From assembly GCA_035525455.1 (NCBI GenBank), contig DATLEF010000050.1, forward strand, positions 1 through 64,000: a stretch of DNA of 64,000 bases, written 5' to 3'. Source of the DNA: JAQGMV01 sp035525455. GTDB lineage: Bacteria > Pseudomonadota > Gammaproteobacteria > Burkholderiales > SG8-41. Below are positions 1 to 11,407 of this stretch, piece by piece. Position numbers and translations under genes: made by a program. Positions within the stretch are counted from its first letter, which is position 1. Each line of letters begins with the position of its first letter. The notes beneath the pieces are model-generated. The model was not told the origin of the DNA, did not search any database, and saw only the letters and a list, made by a program, of their open reading frames with translations.

Positions 1-499
1 AGGCAGCCTTGGGCACCGTATCGGTGGTCATGATCGCTTCGGCTGCGTTGGTCCAGTCAGCGCTCTGCAAGGTCTCGACGCAGCGCGGCAGGCCCGCCAC
101 GATCCGCTCGACGGGCAGCAGTTCCATAATAACGCCGGTCGAAAACGGCAGGATTTGCGTGGCCTCGCAGGCCAGAAGCTTCGCAGCAGCCGCGCACGTC
201 TCGCGGGCGTGCGCGAGCCCTTCGGTTCCGGTTCCGGCATTGGCATTTCCCGTATTAACGACGAGTGCCCGTATCGGACGATTCGCCGCTGCTGCGAGGT
301 GTTCGCGGCAGACGATCACCGGCGCCGCGCAGAAGCGGTTCTGCGTGAAGACGCCGGCAACGCGCGCGCCCTCATCGAGGCGGATCAACAGCAAATCCTT
401 GCGATCGGCCTTGCGGATCCCGGCTTCGGCGATACCGAGCGTGACGCCGGCAACCGGATGAAGGGCACGCGAATCGGGTGCACTCAGGTTGACGGGCAT
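1..499 (-). CDS. argJ: ArgJ, glutamate N-acetyltransferase / amino-acid N-acetyltransferase (5' part only)
   Basis: The first 166 codons are present and the 3' part runs off the window. ArgJ recycles the acetyl group from N-acetylornithine to glutamate, and in bifunctional forms also acetylates glutamate with acetyl-CoA, in cytoplasmic arginine synthesis. The visible N-terminus matches the family: an opening PVNLSAPDSRALHPVAGV stretch, FTQNRFCAAPV near residue 50, VVNTGNANAGTG near residue 90 and a STGVI motif near 125. The autocleavage Thr that splits the precursor lies beyond the window edge. The ATG at 497-499 has only a weak Shine-Dalgarno. The gene follows secA, as is usual in betaproteobacteria. 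A tandem palindromic repeat lies between them, so argJ may have its own transcript. Confidence 0.93.
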   Translation of the reverse strand, partial: MPVNLSAPDSRALHPVAGVTLGIAEAGIRKADRKDLLLIRLDEGARVAGVFTQNRFCAAPVIVCREHLAAAANRPIRALVVNTGNANAGTGTEGLAHARETCAAAAKLLACEATQILPFSTGVIMELLPVERIVAGLPRCVETLQSADWTNAAEAIMTTDTVPKAA

Positions 500-531
500 G
501 ACATGCCTATGAGTTCAGATGCATGGGGGAA

Positions 532-698
532 GGGAGGTTACGGAGGGAAACCGTAGAAGGTTTCCCTCTGTTCGTGAGCGCCGAGGCCCGAGCCCAAGGC
601 GAGCGGCGCGACCGCGGGGGGGAGGTTACGGAGGGAAACCGTGAAAGGTTTCCCTCTGTTCGTGAGCGCCGAGGCCCGAGCCCAAGGCGAGCGGCGCG
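532..698 (-). repeat. Tandem pair of palindromic intergenic repeats (copies A and B)
   Basis: Two near-identical units, about 532-610 and 620-698, lie 88 bp apart and fill the secA-argJ gap. Each contains an inverted repeat with 13-nt arms (on the plus strand ACGGAGGGAAACC ... GGTTTCCCTCTGT) around a loop of about 6 nt, then a shared GC-rich tail ending GAGCGGCGCG. The tail of copy B abuts the secA stop codon. The same element recurs at 25343-25490 and 41969-42019. The hairpin follows the secA 3' end in the sense direction, so it may work as an RNA 3'-end structure. Confidence 0.85.
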
Positions 699-3575
<2,877 letters not shown>

Positions 3576-3580
3576 GGCTA

Positions 3581-3629
3581 AGACTGGTCAAGACTGGCTT
3601 TAGACTTGGACCTACACCCGCGCGTAGGT
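3581..3629 (-). promoter_or_regulatory. secA leader: three phased AGTCT repeats and a small hairpin
   Basis: On the transcribed strand AGTCT occurs three times, with plus-strand AGACT at 3581, 3591 and 3602, 10-11 bp apart. A perfect 6-bp stem ACCTAC/GTAGGT lies just upstream at 3610-3629. All of this sits between the M23 terminator and the secA ATG, which lacks a good Shine-Dalgarno. Control of translation or transcription is an inference. Confidence 0.4.
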
Positions 3630-3633
3630 TCAT

Positions 3634-3661
3634 AAAAAAAGGGTGGGGAAACACCCCACCC
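3634..3661 (-). terminator. Rho-independent terminator after the M23 peptidase gene
   Basis: On the minus strand a perfect GGGTGGGG/CCCCACCC stem with a TGTTT loop is followed by seven T residues. It lies just beyond the peptidase stop codon and upstream of secA, so it should end or attenuate the dcw/lpxC-side transcript before secA. Confidence 0.9.
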
Positions 3662-3683
3662 TGTGTCCGTTGAGCTTCCGGCT

Positions 3684-4601
3684 TCAGCCGGGCCGCCGCA
3701 AAAACCGTGTCGGATTTTGCGACACTCCGCGGTGCCGGACCTCGAAATGCAGATGTGTTCCCGTCGCGCGCCCGGTTCTGCCGACTTCGGCAATCTTGGC
3801 GCCACTCAAAACCACGTCTCCCGCGCTGACCAGCCGCTTGTATGCGTGAGCGTACCGGGAGACGAGATCGTTGCCGTGGTCTATCTCGATCATATTACCA
3901 TATTGCGGGTGGAACTCCGAGTAGACGACGACCCCGCCCGCTGCAGCGCGGACGGCAGTTCCCTGCTCCGCTACGAAATCCACGCCTTCGTGAAATGCGC
4001 GCTGGCCGCTGAAAGGATCGATGCGCCAGCCGAAATCCGAGGAGTGCCACGCCGCCTCGACCGGTAGCACGGGCGGCACGAACTTCTTGCGCGCGTTGTC
4101 GAGTGTAAAGAGCGACTCCAGGACGCCGAGCTTGTCGCCGCGGTCGTCCACCTGGCGCGTCAGGAGGTCCAGCTGCTGGGTCAGATCTCCGAACGAAAGA
4201 TCCTGGCTCGGCAGGGAAGACAACGCACCGCCCTGTCCGGGCGTCTGTCCGAACATGAGCTCCTGCGGTCTGAATCCTGCGAGCTTGGCGAGCCGCTCGC
4301 CGAGCGTATCGAGCCGCAACAGCTGCGCCTGCATTTGCCCGAGCCGGAGCGCCATCGCATTCAGGTTCTCGCGCAGATACGATTCATTGCGCGCGGCCTG
4401 TTCCTGATGGAGGGAGGCGAGCAAGCGGTGCACGTACGGCACGTTCATGTCGGCCGCGCGGCGCAGCATCGCGAAATTCAGGGCAGTGGTGAGGATCGCG
4501 ATCGTTGCCAGAATCGCGAAAGTGAAAAGCGCGATCTGCGGCAGGCTGATCGTTATCGTTTTGGCCTTTGCGAGTTTGCCGGAGACTAAAATAATATCCA
4601 T
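3684..4601 (-). CDS. M23 family metallopeptidase (LytM/NlpD-like), membrane-anchored
   Basis: A 305-aa predicted murein endopeptidase or activator. It has one membrane segment (about residues 18-41), a coiled-coil-rich periplasmic stretch (about 45-170), and a C-terminal LytM domain. The zinc-site motifs are intact: HEGVD (H-x3-D) and HLHFEV (H-x-H), so the domain looks catalytically competent, unlike EnvC/NlpD-type activators. I chose the ATG at 4599-4601, preceded by a GGGGAAAGAG Shine-Dalgarno. A longer in-frame start at 4697 would run into the divergent gene at 4630. Its place between lpxC and secA is conserved in betaproteobacteria and fits a role in septal or sidewall remodelling. A strong terminator follows. 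Confidence 0.9.
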   Translation of the reverse strand: MDIILVSGKLAKAKTITISLPQIALFTFAILATIAILTTALNFAMLRRAADMNVPYVHRLLASLHQEQAARNESYLRENLNAMALRLGQMQAQLLRLDTLGERLAKLAGFRPQELMFGQTPGQGGALSSLPSQDLSFGDLTQQLDLLTRQVDDRGDKLGVLESLFTLDNARKKFVPPVLPVEAAWHSSDFGWRIDPFSGQRAFHEGVDFVAEQGTAVRAAAGGVVVYSEFHPQYGNMIEIDHGNDLVSRYAHAYKRLVSAGDVVLSGAKIAEVGRTGRATGTHLHFEVRHRGVSQNPTRFLRRPG

Positions 4602-4629
4602 CGTCTCTTTCCCCTGAGTCGCTCTCGCA

Positions 4630-5076
4630 ATGCCTCTCAACACGATCGGCAAGCTGCTGGGCACGACCGAAGAGCTGAAAGCTTTGTCGGCGCGCACGCG
4701 CCGCTTGCGGGAACTGCAAACGCTTTATGTCAGATCCGCCCCCCGGGAACTCGTAAGCTCGAGCCGGGTGAAAAGCTATCGGGCGGGAACGCTCGTTATT
4801 TCTACTGATAATGCGGCGGTTGCGGCGAAGCTGAAGCAACTGGCACCGCGCGTGCTGGTTTCGATACGGGAAATCGAAAGCGAGGTTACTGGAATCCGTA
4901 TAGAGGTGCAAGTAAGCGGTGGGCACTCGGAAGCCCGCCGGAAATCGCTCAAGTCGGGCTTACCGCCTGAAGCAATTAAGAAATTTGGGGAGCTCGCGGA
5001 AAGCGTCGCGAACGAAGACCTCAAATCCGCGCTCGGCCGGCTCGTGCGCCGCCACAGCAAGGACAGGCCGCGCTAG
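4630..5076 (+). CDS. DUF721 (DciA-like) protein
   Basis: A 148-aa protein with the DUF721 N-terminal fold: a helix of LLGTTEELKAL type, then a beta-rich segment ending with VEVQVSG-like strands at about residue 95, and a basic tail. DUF721 proteins near secA/lpxC are common in betaproteobacteria. Some members (DciA) bind DnaA and load the replicative helicase DnaB. I would not claim that function here, since many genomes also carry other loaders. The gene is divergent from the M23 peptidase, with only 28 bp between start codons, and faces lpxC tail to tail. Confidence 0.7.
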   Translation: MPLNTIGKLLGTTEELKALSARTRRLRELQTLYVRSAPRELVSSSRVKSYRAGTLVISTDNAAVAAKLKQLAPRVLVSIREIESEVTGIRIEVQVSGGHSEARRKSLKSGLPPEAIKKFGELAESVANEDLKSALGRLVRRHSKDRPR

Positions 5077-5117
5077 ACGACCAGCACGAGCCGCTCCAAC
5101 ACATAAAGAAGTCCGTG

Positions 5118-6032
5118 CTACGTCGACAGTTGCGGCTGCCAGGCAAGAAACGGTGGCGCGTCCTCAATACGCTCGAAGCTCACGTACTCCCACGCCTGCC
5201 GCTGCTCGACGAGGCGCCGCAGCAGCAGGTTGTTGAGCGCATGTCCGGATTTGTAGCCGCTGAAAGCGCCGATGAGCGGGTGGCCCAGGAGATAAAGGTC
5301 GCCGATCGCGTCGAGGACTTTGTGCTTCACGAACTCGTCTTCGTAGCGCAGCCCGTCGTTGTTGAGCACGCGGTACTCGTCCATGACGATCGCGTTGTCC
5401 AGACTGCCGCCGAGCGCGAGGCCTTGCTCGCGCATCGTTTCGACGTCCTGCATGAAACCAAATGTGCGCGCCCGGCTGACCTCTTTCACGTACGACGTGG
5501 TCGCGAAGTCGACGCAGACCGATTGGCGCGAGCGTTCGAGCACCGGGTGGTCGAAATCGATTGCGAGGTCGAGCTTGAAGCCGTTATGCGGATCGAAGCG
5601 CACCCACTTGTCGCCTTCGCGCGCTTCTACGCGCTCGAGCACCCGGATGAAGGTCTTGGGCGCTTTCTGTGCCTCGACGCCGGCCGATTGCAGCAGATAT
5701 ACGAAAGGTCCGGCGCTGCCGTCCATGATCGGCACTTCGGCTGCGGTCAAATCCACGTACGCATTGTCGATGCCGAGTCCCGCGAGTGCAGACATCAGAT
5801 GTTCGACGGTTGAAACACGCACGCCGTCTTTTTCGAGGCATGACGAGAGGCGTGTGTCGCCGACAGCGTAGGGATCGGCTTTGATTTCGACCGGCTCGGG
5901 CAAGTCGATACGCCGAAATACGATGCCGGTATCGGGCGCTGCGGGACGGAGCGTGAGATAGACTTTTTCGCCGGTATGCAGTCCGACTCCGGTCGCCCGT
6001 ATGATGTTTTTCAGCGTGCGCTGCCTAATCAC
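5118..6032 (-). CDS. lpxC: LpxC, UDP-3-O-acyl-N-acetylglucosamine deacetylase
   Basis: A 304-aa zinc enzyme for the committed step of lipid A synthesis: removal of the 2-acetyl group from UDP-3-O-acyl-GlcNAc in the cytoplasm. The zinc ligands are visible: His78 in STVEHL, His237 and Asp241 in KHKVLDAIGD, and the general acid-base His264 in SGH. Length is typical. It sits after ftsZ, the classic position at the end of the dcw cluster. A 170-bp gap with a plausible sigma-70 promoter separates it from ftsZ, so it may also be transcribed on its own. The C-terminus lacks an obvious degradation tail of the E. coli type. Confidence 0.98.
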   Translation of the reverse strand: MIRQRTLKNIIRATGVGLHTGEKVYLTLRPAAPDTGIVFRRIDLPEPVEIKADPYAVGDTRLSSCLEKDGVRVSTVEHLMSALAGLGIDNAYVDLTAAEVPIMDGSAGPFVYLLQSAGVEAQKAPKTFIRVLERVEAREGDKWVRFDPHNGFKLDLAIDFDHPVLERSRQSVCVDFATTSYVKEVSRARTFGFMQDVETMREQGLALGGSLDNAIVMDEYRVLNNDGLRYEDEFVKHKVLDAIGDLYLLGHPLIGAFSGYKSGHALNNLLLRRLVEQRQAWEYVSFERIEDAPPFLAWQPQLST

Positions 6033-6069
6033 TGAAATCTCTCAGTTTTTTCAGTTCTTTGAAGGCGAA

Positions 6070-6098
6070 GTTTAACATGCGGGAAAAAATGCCCGCAA
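6070..6098 (-). promoter_or_regulatory. Candidate sigma-70 promoter for lpxC
   Basis: On the minus strand TTGCGG (6093-6098) and TTAAAC (6070-6075) are separated by 17 bp, about 38 bp upstream of the lpxC ATG. A GCGGG...CCCGC inverted repeat spans the spacer. This is a motif match only. Confidence 0.5.
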
Positions 6099-6202
6099 AA
6101 GCCGTTACACCTTGTTACGCGATTCATGATGCCGCCGGCATGCAAGCGGCACCCAAAGGCTGCAACTGCCTACCCGTCATCCATTACGCCGTCTCCAGAG
6201 CA

Positions 6203-7369
6203 TCAATCGGCCTGCTTGCGCAAAAACGCCGGAATATCGAGCATCTCGACGCCTGATTGGCGCATCGCCTCGACGGTCGCATCACGATTGCGCCGGCGGA
6301 TGACCGCAGGCTGTTCGAGCGCGTCGTAGTCGACGTCGACCGGTTGATTGTCGGTGCCCGTCTTCTGCGCAACGACGGTCAGCGGCTGCGGCTTCGCCTG
6401 TTGACGCACGGCCGGCTTGCCGAGACCGGTGGCGACGATCGTTACGCGCAGCTGATCCTCCAGCGTCTCGTCGTAGACCGTGCCGACGATCACCGTCGCT
6501 GATTCTGCGGCGAACGCCTTGATCGTTTCCATGACGTCATACATTTCCTGGAGCTGGAAGCTCGAACGGTTCGCCGAGATATTGACGAGCACGCCGCGCG
6601 CATCGGATATGTTGATGTCCTCGAGCAGCGGACACGCGACGGCCTGCTCCGCGGCCACCCGCGCGCGGTCAGGTCCGCTCGCTTTGGCCGAGCCCATCAT
6701 GGCCATACCCATTTCGGCCATCACCGTGCGCACGTCTGCGAAGTCGACGTTGATCATGCCGGGGCAGCTGATGATCTCGGCGATACCCGCGACGGCGCCG
6801 TGGAGCACGTCGTTGGCCGCCTTGAACGCTTCGTCGAGTGTCACCTGGGTGCCGAGCACCTGCATGAGCTTGTCGTTGGGAATCACGATCAACGAATCGA
6901 CGTGCTGCGCGAGGGCGTCCAGACCTTCCTGGGCGATCCGCTGGCGTTTGCCTTCGAACGCGAACGGCTTGGTCACGACCGCGACCGTGAGGATGCCGAG
7001 CTCTTTCGCGACTTCCGCCACCACCGGTGCAGCGCCCGTGCCGGTGCCGCCGCCCATGCCGGCGGTCAGAAAAAGCATGTCCGCGCCCGCGATCATTTCG
7101 GCGATGCGCTCGCGGTCCTCCATCGCGGCCTGGCGGCCGACTTCGGGGTTGGCGCCCGCACCCAGCCCTTTGGTGACGTTGGTGCCAAGCTGGAGCTGAC
7201 TCTTCGCCTGGTTGCGCTTCAGCGCCTGGGCGTCGGTGTTCGCGACGACGAACTCCACGCCTTGCACGCCTTGCGCGATCATGTGGTCGACCGCGTTACC
7301 GCCGCAGCCGCCGACGCCGATCACCTTGATTACGGCTTCCTGGGACTCTGCATCGATCAGTTCTATCAT
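6203..7369 (-). CDS. ftsZ: FtsZ, tubulin-like cell division GTPase
   Basis: A 388-aa GTPase that polymerises into the division ring. The tubulin signature GGGTGTG is at residues 106-112 and the N-terminal GGCGGNAVDHM nucleotide loop is intact. The T7 loop NVDFADV supplies the catalytic aspartate. A variable linker follows from about residue 320, then a conserved C-terminal peptide with LDIPAFLRKQ that binds FtsA and ZipA-type partners. A strong AAAGGAG Shine-Dalgarno sits before the ATG. The 139-bp gap after ftsA holds a GGCGGG/CCCGCC hairpin, consistent with extra transcription signals for ftsZ. Confidence 0.99.
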   Translation of the reverse strand: MIELIDAESQEAVIKVIGVGGCGGNAVDHMIAQGVQGVEFVVANTDAQALKRNQAKSQLQLGTNVTKGLGAGANPEVGRQAAMEDRERIAEMIAGADMLFLTAGMGGGTGTGAAPVVAEVAKELGILTVAVVTKPFAFEGKRQRIAQEGLDALAQHVDSLIVIPNDKLMQVLGTQVTLDEAFKAANDVLHGAVAGIAEIISCPGMINVDFADVRTVMAEMGMAMMGSAKASGPDRARVAAEQAVACPLLEDINISDARGVLVNISANRSSFQLQEMYDVMETIKAFAAESATVIVGTVYDETLEDQLRVTIVATGLGKPAVRQQAKPQPLTVVAQKTGTDNQPVDVDYDALEQPAVIRRRNRDATVEAMRQSGVEMLDIPAFLRKQAD

Positions 7370-7432
7370 TTAATTTCTCCTTTGCTTACTTTTCGGACTT
7401 CTTCAACTTCTCGCTTTCTGGCTGCTTTTGTC

Positions 7433-7449
7433 GGCGGGCCTCACCCGCC
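7433..7449 (-). other. Small hairpin in the ftsA-ftsZ gap
   Basis: A perfect 6-bp stem GGCGGG/CCCGCC with a 5-nt loop in the only sizeable gap inside the core dcw operon. It has no T-run, so it is not a classic terminator. It could be an RNA processing or stability site. Confidence 0.35.
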
Positions 7450-7508
7450 TTCGTCTCCTGCATGCGGCGCTACGTCGCGAGGCCAAACTCCAAAAGGCGT
7501 AGCGCGCA

Positions 7509-8747
7509 TCAGAAATTTCCCGTGAACCAGTTCTTCATCCGGTCCAGCAGCTGCTGGAACGAACCGATATGCATATGCGCGAGCTCGCGCTGGCGATGCT
7601 GCTGCATGCCCGCGACGAGCAGACCGACTCCCGTCGAATAGCGCGGGTGTCGCACGACTTCCGCGAGCGCGCCGTTGTAATGCGGAACCCCGACGCGCAC
7701 CGGCATGTGGAATATCTCTTCCCCGAGCTCGACCATGCCCTGCATCATGCTGGAGCCGCCCGTGATCACGACTCCGGAGGAAAGCAGCTCCTCGTAACCG
7801 CTGCGGCGGAGCTCCGCCTGCACGAGCGAGTAGAGTTCCTCGACACGCGGCTCGATCACTTCGGCGAGCGTCTTGCGCGAGAGCTCCCGGCTGCCGCGCT
7901 CGCCGATTCCGGGTACTTCGATCATCTGCTGCGGGTCGGCTAGCTGCGAAAGCGAACAGCCGTAACGCTGCTTCAGATCCTCGGCGTCCTTCGTGGGAGT
8001 GCGCAGCGCCATCGCGATGTCGTTGGTGATCTGGTCACCCGCGATCGGAATGACTGCGGTATGACGTATCGCGCCGTGCGTGAATATGGCGAGATCGGTC
8101 GTTCCGCCGCCGATGTCGACCAGGGCCACGCCCAGGTCTTTCTCGTCCTCGGATACGACTGCCATGGCGGAGGCGAGCGGCTGCAGGATGAGATCACTCA
8201 CCTCGAGCCCGCAGCGCCGCACGCATTTGATGATGTTCTGCGCCGCAGAAACCGCGCCGGTCACGATGTGCACCTTCACTTCGAGACGCACGCCCGACAT
8301 GCCGAGCGGCTCACGCACGTCTTCCTGACCGTCGATGATGAATTCCTGGTTGAGGATGTGCAGGATTTGCTGGTCGTTCGGAATCTGCACCGCTTTGGCC
8401 GTCTCGATCACCCGGTCGATGTCCATCTGACCGACTTCCTTGTCCTTGATCGCGACCATGCCCTGCGAGTTGAAGCTCTTGATGTGGCTGCCTGCGATGC
8501 CGGTATAGACCTCGCGTATCTTGCAGTCGGCCATCAGCTCGGCTTCTTCGAGGGCGCGCTGGATCGCGTTCACGGTCGTCTCGATATTCACGACGACGCC
8601 CTTCTTCAGTCCTTTGGCCGGGCAGTTCCCCATGCCGATGATTTCGAAACCGCCTTCGGGTTTGATTTCGGCGACGATTGCTGCGATTTTTGAAGTGCCT
8701 ATGTCCAGGCCGACGACGAGTTTCTTGTTGTCGCGGCTCTTACTCAT
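7509..8747 (-). CDS. ftsA: FtsA, actin-like division protein
   Basis: A 412-aa actin-family ATPase that tethers FtsZ filaments to the membrane and recruits late division proteins. The phosphate 1 motif VVGLDIGTSKIAAIV is at the N-terminus, and the DIGGGTTDLAIF and GGSSMMQGM nucleotide-binding motifs follow. The C-terminus ends in an amphipathic segment (LLDRMKNWFTGNF) expected to insert in the membrane. The ATG overlaps the ftsQ stop by 4 nt, indicating translational coupling. Confidence 0.98.
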   Translation of the reverse strand: MSKSRDNKKLVVGLDIGTSKIAAIVAEIKPEGGFEIIGMGNCPAKGLKKGVVVNIETTVNAIQRALEEAELMADCKIREVYTGIAGSHIKSFNSQGMVAIKDKEVGQMDIDRVIETAKAVQIPNDQQILHILNQEFIIDGQEDVREPLGMSGVRLEVKVHIVTGAVSAAQNIIKCVRRCGLEVSDLILQPLASAMAVVSEDEKDLGVALVDIGGGTTDLAIFTHGAIRHTAVIPIAGDQITNDIAMALRTPTKDAEDLKQRYGCSLSQLADPQQMIEVPGIGERGSRELSRKTLAEVIEPRVEELYSLVQAELRRSGYEELLSSGVVITGGSSMMQGMVELGEEIFHMPVRVGVPHYNGALAEVVRHPRYSTGVGLLVAGMQQHRQRELAHMHIGSFQQLLDRMKNWFTGNF

Positions 8748-9499
8748 GTCTGTTTCGCCTTGCGCTTCACCGCGGAGGCACGCGAGCGGTCTCCGTCGTC
8801 CCCTTTCAGCTCCGCGATGCGAACTGCGAAGCCATTCGCGTAGCGCAGGTCCACGTAATCGATGCGGCGCTTCAGCGCACCCACCGTGCGTGGATGGACC
8901 TGGATGTAATGCATCAGCCGGGCTTCTACGTCGTCTCTCCCGAGCTCTATCGTTGGACCGCCGTCGATCCGCACTTGCCAGGCGCGGCGCGGCGTCACCT
9001 GCACCATCGCGGGCGTTGCGTTTATCGCCGTGAGATGGCGCCTGAAAAAATCGTATTGAATCGCAATTTCCTTCGCAGTACCAGCGGGTCCGACGAAAAT
9101 CGGCAACTTGCCGTCGTAGGCGGCCTGAAAGATTTCGCCTTGCGTGTTCACGAGCGCGACATTGCCCCAGCGCGCGAGCACGTCGTGCTCGACGACGCTC
9201 ACTTCGAGCCGCGCCGGCCAGCGCCGCCGCAGATTCACTTCACGCACCCATGGCAGCTTCTCGAAGGCGCGGCGCACCTGTGGCAGGTTCATCGTGAAGA
9301 ACGTCCCCTTGAGCTCGTTCCTGACGATCGTCTCGACTTGCGCGTGCGTGATATGGCGCGTTTGCGCAATATGGATCTCGCGCAGCGCGAATACCGGCAG
9401 GCGCACGACGAGCCAGAGAGCGCCGTACGCGAGCAGCAGGAAGGCGATCGCATACACCACGTTCGCCGCGCGATTGAGGCGCTCGGGCCTATCCCACAT
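8744..9499 (-). CDS. ftsQ: FtsQ, division protein with POTRA domain
   Basis: A 251-aa bitopic inner-membrane protein linking early and late divisome parts. It has a short cytoplasmic head, one membrane segment at about residues 13-35, then a POTRA domain beginning at the FALREIHI stretch and a beta domain to about 235. The basic C-terminal tail (RSRASAVKRKAK) is typical. The gene overlaps the ddl 3' end by 11 nt and ftsA by 4 nt. Confidence 0.95.
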   Translation of the reverse strand: MWDRPERLNRAANVVYAIAFLLLAYGALWLVVRLPVFALREIHIAQTRHITHAQVETIVRNELKGTFFTMNLPQVRRAFEKLPWVREVNLRRRWPARLEVSVVEHDVLARWGNVALVNTQGEIFQAAYDGKLPIFVGPAGTAKEIAIQYDFFRRHLTAINATPAMVQVTPRRAWQVRIDGGPTIELGRDDVEARLMHYIQVHPRTVGALKRRIDYVDLRYANGFAVRIAELKGDDGDRSRASAVKRKAKQT

Positions 9500-10400
9500 G
9501 CGCGCTTTCCAGTATGCGCAGACACAGGTCGTCGAACTCGATGCCGCGGGCGCGGGCGGCCATCGGCACGAGGCTGTGGTCGGTCATCCCCGGTATCGTG
9601 TTGACTTCGAGCAGATAAGCCGCGCCCGAGCGATCGACCATGACGTCGATCCGTCCCCAGCCGGAGCATCCGATCAGTTTGAAAGCGCGCAGCGCCTGCG
9701 CCTGGATCGCGCGCTCGTCATCCGCCGGTAGCCCCGAGGGACAGATATAGCGCGTGTTGTCGGCGAAGTACTTCGCCTCGTAATCGTAAAAAGTACGCGG
9801 CGTCTCGAGCCGGATGAGCGGCAGCGCCTCGTCGGCGAGGATGGCAGCCGTTACTTCGAGACCTTCTATAAAGCGTTCGGCGATGACGACTTCGTCGTAT
9901 TGCGCGGCGAGCTCGTACGCCGCCCCGACCTTCTCGACCGAAGTCACCTTGCTCATGCCGATGCTGGAGCCTTCGCGCGCCGGCTTCACCATCAGGGGCA
10001 ACCCGAGACGGGTCGCAATGCCCAGAAAATCGCTCGCGTTCGTGAGCAGCTCATAAGGCGGCGTCGGGACGCCCGCGGCCTGCCACAGGAGCTTGGTGCG
10101 CCACTTGTCCATGGCGAGCGCGCTCGCCATGACGCCGCTGCCGGTATAAGGCAGCCCGAGATATTCGAGCGCGCCCTGAACGGTGCCGTCTTCGCCGAAG
10201 CGCCCATGCAGCGCGACGAACACGCGATCGAAGCGCTGCGCGATCAGCTGCTCCAGCCCCTCGTCTTGCGGATCGAAGGGATGCGCGTCGACCCCTTTGC
10301 GCTTGAGTGCCCCGAGCACCATGTTGCCGCTGCGCAGCGAAATCTCGCGCTCGGCGCTGCGCCCACCCAGGAGCACTGCGACTTTGCCCAATGTCGTCAT
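9489..10400 (-). CDS. ddlB: D-alanine--D-alanine ligase
   Basis: A 303-aa ATP-grasp enzyme making the D-Ala-D-Ala dipeptide that MurF adds to the peptidoglycan precursor. Diagnostic motifs are VLLGGRSAEREISLRSG at the N-terminus, HGRFGEDG near residue 75, the KPAREGSSIGMSKV loop near 145, and LEVNTIPGMTDHSLVP near the C-terminus, which supplies metal and substrate ligands. Its position between murB and ftsQ is that of ddlB. The start overlaps the murB stop in an ATGA junction. Confidence 0.98.
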   Translation of the reverse strand: MTTLGKVAVLLGGRSAEREISLRSGNMVLGALKRKGVDAHPFDPQDEGLEQLIAQRFDRVFVALHGRFGEDGTVQGALEYLGLPYTGSGVMASALAMDKWRTKLLWQAAGVPTPPYELLTNASDFLGIATRLGLPLMVKPAREGSSIGMSKVTSVEKVGAAYELAAQYDEVVIAERFIEGLEVTAAILADEALPLIRLETPRTFYDYEAKYFADNTRYICPSGLPADDERAIQAQALRAFKLIGCSGWGRIDVMVDRSGAAYLLEVNTIPGMTDHSLVPMAARARGIEFDDLCLRILESAHVG

Positions 10401-11407
10401 GCCGCACCCACGATGCGCACTTCCCGCTCGAGCTCGATCCCGAATTTCTCCTTCACGCGCGCCTGCGCGAGCTCGATCAAAGCTTCGATGTCGGCCGCGC
10501 GTGCCTTACCCGTGTTGATGATGAAGTTCGCATGCTTGGGCGAAATGACGGCGCCGCCGATCGCATGACCTTTGAGGCCGCAATCTTCGATCAGCTTCGC
10601 TGCGTACGTCCCCGGCGGATTGCGGAAAACCGAGCCGGCATTGGGTTCTCCGAGCGGCTGGCTCGCGATGCGCCGTGCGAGCAGGTCCTTCACTTCGATT
10701 CGCGACGCGCCGCCATCGCCCCGCTTGAGCTCCACCGTGGCGGACACGAACCACTCGTCCAGCCCTGCGCGCCTCTTTAGCGCCGTAGCCGGTTGAGCCC
10801 CGGCAATTTGCTGGCAGCGTCGCAGTACCGTCCTGTAGCCGATCCGGTAGTGCGCAGGCGTGCGCTCGTGCAATTCACCTGCGTGGTCGACCGTCACGAC
10901 TTTGCGCACGATCGTCCACGTTTCGCCGCCATAGCAGCCGGCATTCATGGCCAGCGCGCCGCCGATCGTTCCGGGGATGCCGGCGAGGAATTCCGCGCCG
11001 ACGAGGTCGTTCACAGCGGCGAAGCGCGCGACTTTCGGGCTCGCAACGCCGGCATCTACGCGTATGTGTCCTTCGTGCTCGGTTTTCGATTCGAGCGCGA
11101 TCTCGTGCAGCGCCCAGTGCGTGAAGATCACGGTCCCTCGCAGCCCGCCGTCGCGGACGAGAAGATTGCTGCCGAGCCCGACGAAATACACCGGCTCGGC
11201 CGGCGGCAGCGTGCGCAGGAACGCGCACACGTCTTCGAGGTCCGCCGGGAGGTATGCACGATCGACGCATCCGCCCGCGCGCCAGCTCACGTGCCTGACC
11301 ATCGACTCGTCTTGTCGCAGCTCGCCGCGCAATGCCGGAGACCCCGCTCGGGGAGCGGGGGCCGGGCCGGATTCGCGGGTTCGCTCGTCGGCCATGGTCA
11401 GGATCAC
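10397..11407 (-). CDS. murB: MurB, UDP-N-acetylenolpyruvoylglucosamine reductase
   Basis: An FAD enzyme that reduces UDP-GlcNAc-enolpyruvate to UDP-MurNAc with NADPH. The FAD-binding region (VGLGSNLLVRDGG, near residue 80) and the MurB C-terminal motif SVFRNPPG, carrying the catalytic Ser, are present, along with NAGCYGGE. At 336 aa it has a small N-terminal extension. The GTG at 11405-11407 gives a GTGA overlap with murC. An ATG at 11393-11395 is an equally good start and is closer to the usual length. Confidence 0.97.
   Translation of the reverse strand: MILTMADERTRESGPAPAPRAGSPALRGELRQDESMVRHVSWRAGGCVDRAYLPADLEDVCAFLRTLPPAEPVYFVGLGSNLLVRDGGLRGTVIFTHWALHEIALESKTEHEGHIRVDAGVASPKVARFAAVNDLVGAEFLAGIPGTIGGALAMNAGCYGGETWTIVRKVVTVDHAGELHERTPAHYRIGYRTVLRRCQQIAGAQPATALKRRAGLDEWFVSATVELKRGDGGASRIEVKDLLARRIASQPLGEPNAGSVFRNPPGTYAAKLIEDCGLKGHAIGGAVISPKHANFIINTGKARAADIEALIELAQARVKEKFGIELEREVRIVGAA

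Noticed and set aside
532..698. Reading the tandem 88-bp repeats as a CRISPR array
   Set aside because: Only two units, each a palindrome with a conserved GC tail and no unique spacers; the element is dispersed and no cas genes are present.
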